This document shows, one piece after another, positions 62,600 through 64,000 of a stretch of DNA of 64,000 nucleotides. Below the pieces are notes generated by a model. That model did no database searches and was not told where the DNA came from. It worked only from the letters and a program-made list of their open reading frames with translations. This DNA comes from Pseudomonas sp. 7SR1 (GTDB taxonomy: Bacteria; Pseudomonadota; Gammaproteobacteria; Pseudomonadales; Pseudomonadaceae), in contig NZ_LT707064.1 in assembly GCF_900156465.1 (NCBI RefSeq), forward strand, positions 4,045,001-4,109,000, read 5' to 3'. Position 1 is the first letter of the stretch; each line of letters starts with the position of its first letter. Both the position numbers and the translations under genes were made by a program.

Positions 62600-64000
62600 A
62601 TGGGTTTGCTTCTCGATCCGCGGCATGACATCGATGCCGCCTTGTTGAGTTATCGCCGCGTGTTCTGGGCTCTGGCACTGTTCAGTGGGGTGATCAACCT
62701 GCTGGTACTGGTGCCTTCGCTGTACATGATGCAGGTCTACGACCGTGTCCTGACCAGTCGCAACGAAACCACGTTGTTCATGCTGACCCTGATCGCCCTG
62801 GGGCTGTTCATGTTCAGTGCCTTGATCGAGTGGGTCCGCGGCGAGGTGATGATCCGCATGAGCGCCGGGCTCGACGATGCCCTGGGCGAGCGGATCTTCG
62901 ACGCCGCGTTCGCCCGTAGCCTGCGCGAGCACAACGCCAACCCGGCCCAGGTGCTCAGCGACCTGGCCACGCTGCGGCAGCTGATTACCGGCCAGGGGCT
63001 GATCGCCTTGCTCGATGCGCCCTGGCTGCCGATCTTCCTGCTGGTGGCGTTCATCTTCCATCCCTGGTTCGGCGTGCTCACGCTGGTGCTGGCCCTGGTG
63101 CTCATCGGTCTGGCGCTGTGGGGCGAACTGGCGACGCGGGCGCGCCTGGGCGAAGCCAACCGGCTGGGCGTGCAGTCGGCGGTCTACGTCAACAGCACGC
63201 TGCATAACGCCGAAGTGATCCAGGCCCTGGGCATGCTTGGGCCATTGCGTCAGCGCTGGAGCCTGTTGCAGCAACGCATCATTGCCGCCCAGGCCCACGC
63301 CAGCGACCGCAGTGCCCGTATCACATCGACAACCCGTTTCGTGCGCATCTCCGGACAGTCCCTGGCCTTGGGGCTGGGCGCGTTGCTGGTGCTCGAAGGG
63401 CAACTGTCGGCGGGCATGATGATCGCGATGTCGCTGCTGCTGGGTCGAGCCCTGGCACCGGTGGAAATCGCCATCGGTTCGTGGAAGCAGTTCAATGCCG
63501 GACGCCAGAGCTACCAGCGCCTGAGCCAGTTGCTGGCCCAGCATCCGCGCGAGCGCCTGCGCATGCCGTTGCCACCGCCGACCGGCGCGGTGCGCCTGGA
63601 GCAACTGTATGTCGGGGCGCCCGGGGCTTCTCAGCCGATAGTGCGGGGGATCAACTTCAGCTTGAACAAAGGGGACGTGCTCGCGGTGGTCGGGCCCAGC
63701 GCCAGCGGCAAGTCGACCCTGGCCAGGGCACTGGTTGGCGTATGGCCGCCCCTGGGCGGCTCGGTGCGCCTGGACAACGCCGAGATCAGTCAGTGGTCCG
63801 CCGACGCCCTGGGCCCGCACCTGGGTTATCTGCCGCAGGACATCGAACTGTTCGACGGCAGCGTGGCGGACAACATCGCGCGCTTCGGCGAGCAGGACGC
63901 CGACAAGATCATCGCCGCCAGCCGCCACGCCGGCATCCACGAAATGATCCTGAGATTCCCCCTGGGCTATGACACGCCGCTGGGCCCCGGCGGGCTTGGC
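62600..64000 (+). CDS. Type I secretion ABC transporter, PrtD/HasD-like, 3' end outside window
   Basis: The frame is open to the last base, giving 467 residues of an expected 580 or so. The membrane half has six helices (from VFWALALFSGVINLLVLVPS), and the nucleotide-binding half has Walker A GPSASGKSTLARAL and a Q-loop GYLPQDIELFDGS. The signature and Walker B lie beyond the window. Such proteins export proteases, lipases or haemophores with a membrane fusion protein and TolC. A peptidase domain is absent, as in PrtD. The 281-base gap before it holds only the hairpin at 62331. Confidence 0.92.
   Translation, partial: MGLLLDPRHDIDAALLSYRRVFWALALFSGVINLLVLVPSLYMMQVYDRVLTSRNETTLFMLTLIALGLFMFSALIEWVRGEVMIRMSAGLDDALGERIFDAAFARSLREHNANPAQVLSDLATLRQLITGQGLIALLDAPWLPIFLLVAFIFHPWFGVLTLVLALVLIGLALWGELATRARLGEANRLGVQSAVYVNSTLHNAEVIQALGMLGPLRQRWSLLQQRIIAAQAHASDRSARITSTTRFVRISGQSLALGLGALLVLEGQLSAGMMIAMSLLLGRALAPVEIAIGSWKQFNAGRQSYQRLSQLLAQHPRERLRMPLPPPTGAVRLEQLYVGAPGASQPIVRGINFSLNKGDVLAVVGPSASGKSTLARALVGVWPPLGGSVRLDNAEISQWSADALGPHLGYLPQDIELFDGSVADNIARFGEQDADKIIAASRHAGIHEMILRFPLGYDTPLGPGGLG

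Overview
The window reads as one chromosome segment of a fluorescent-group Pseudomonas (my inference; no 16S rRNA or other phylogenetic marker is present). The support is high GC with GC-rich third positions, tightly packed operons with GGAG-type ribosome binding sites, and Pseudomonas-typical loci: sfnB/sfnG/sfnR, gapdh-arsJ, an Anr-type regulon, fds formate dehydrogenase and a PrtD/HasD-type secretion ATPase. I see no tRNA, rRNA, CRISPR array, insertion sequence or prophage. Two genes are clear decayed remnants.

Layout. 1-2.5 kb: a minus-strand unit in which a membrane diguanylate cyclase sits between two related periplasmic binding proteins. 2.7-4.9 kb: periplasmic trehalase and a DUF488 protein. 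4.9-8.5 kb: EamA exporter, divergent LysR regulator, amidase. 8.8-11.1 kb: gapdh-arsJ arsenate resistance pair behind an ArsR-like operator but with no arsR. 11.1-17.5 kb: a seven-gene overlapping operon (thermostable-haemolysin-family protein, AMP-forming ligase, haem-oxygenase-like diiron oxidase, SDR, periplasmic TPR protein, OmpR-type regulator, sensor kinase). This is my best candidate for an undescribed lipid-derived biosynthetic or signalling system. 17.5-19.5 kb: ArsO-like flavoprotein and a split YeeE/YedE transporter.

19.6-34.1 kb is a low-oxygen/stress island: P-type ATPase, four tandem-domain universal stress proteins, MgtC-like membrane protein, GNAT, beta-CASP RNase-like metallohydrolase, Hsp20, an Fnr/Anr-type Fe-S regulator, phosphoribosyltransferase and erythromycin-esterase-like protein. 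Seven TTGAT-N4-ATCAA boxes lie in its intergenic spaces. 34.2-37.3 kb: GntR, MFS transporter, amidohydrolase. 37.4-39.9 kb: multi-PAS HWE kinase with a single-domain response regulator. 40-45 kb: LysR remnant, cupin/CMD protein, LysR, Cys-elbow hydrolase, cyclophilin-like protein, LysR.

45.3-50.4 kb: NAD-dependent formate dehydrogenase fdsGBA-D without fdsC. 50.4-55.7 kb: large hairpin, truncated epoxide hydrolase, TspO, and the sulfone-sulfur genes sfnB, sfnG (with a sigma-54 promoter) and sfnR. 56-62.3 kb: NylB-like serine hydrolase, outer-membrane barrel, PotF-like binding protein, TetR regulator and GabP-like permease, plausibly one uptake and hydrolysis pathway for amino acid or polyamine amides. 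62.6 kb to the end: type I secretion ATPase, cut by the window edge.
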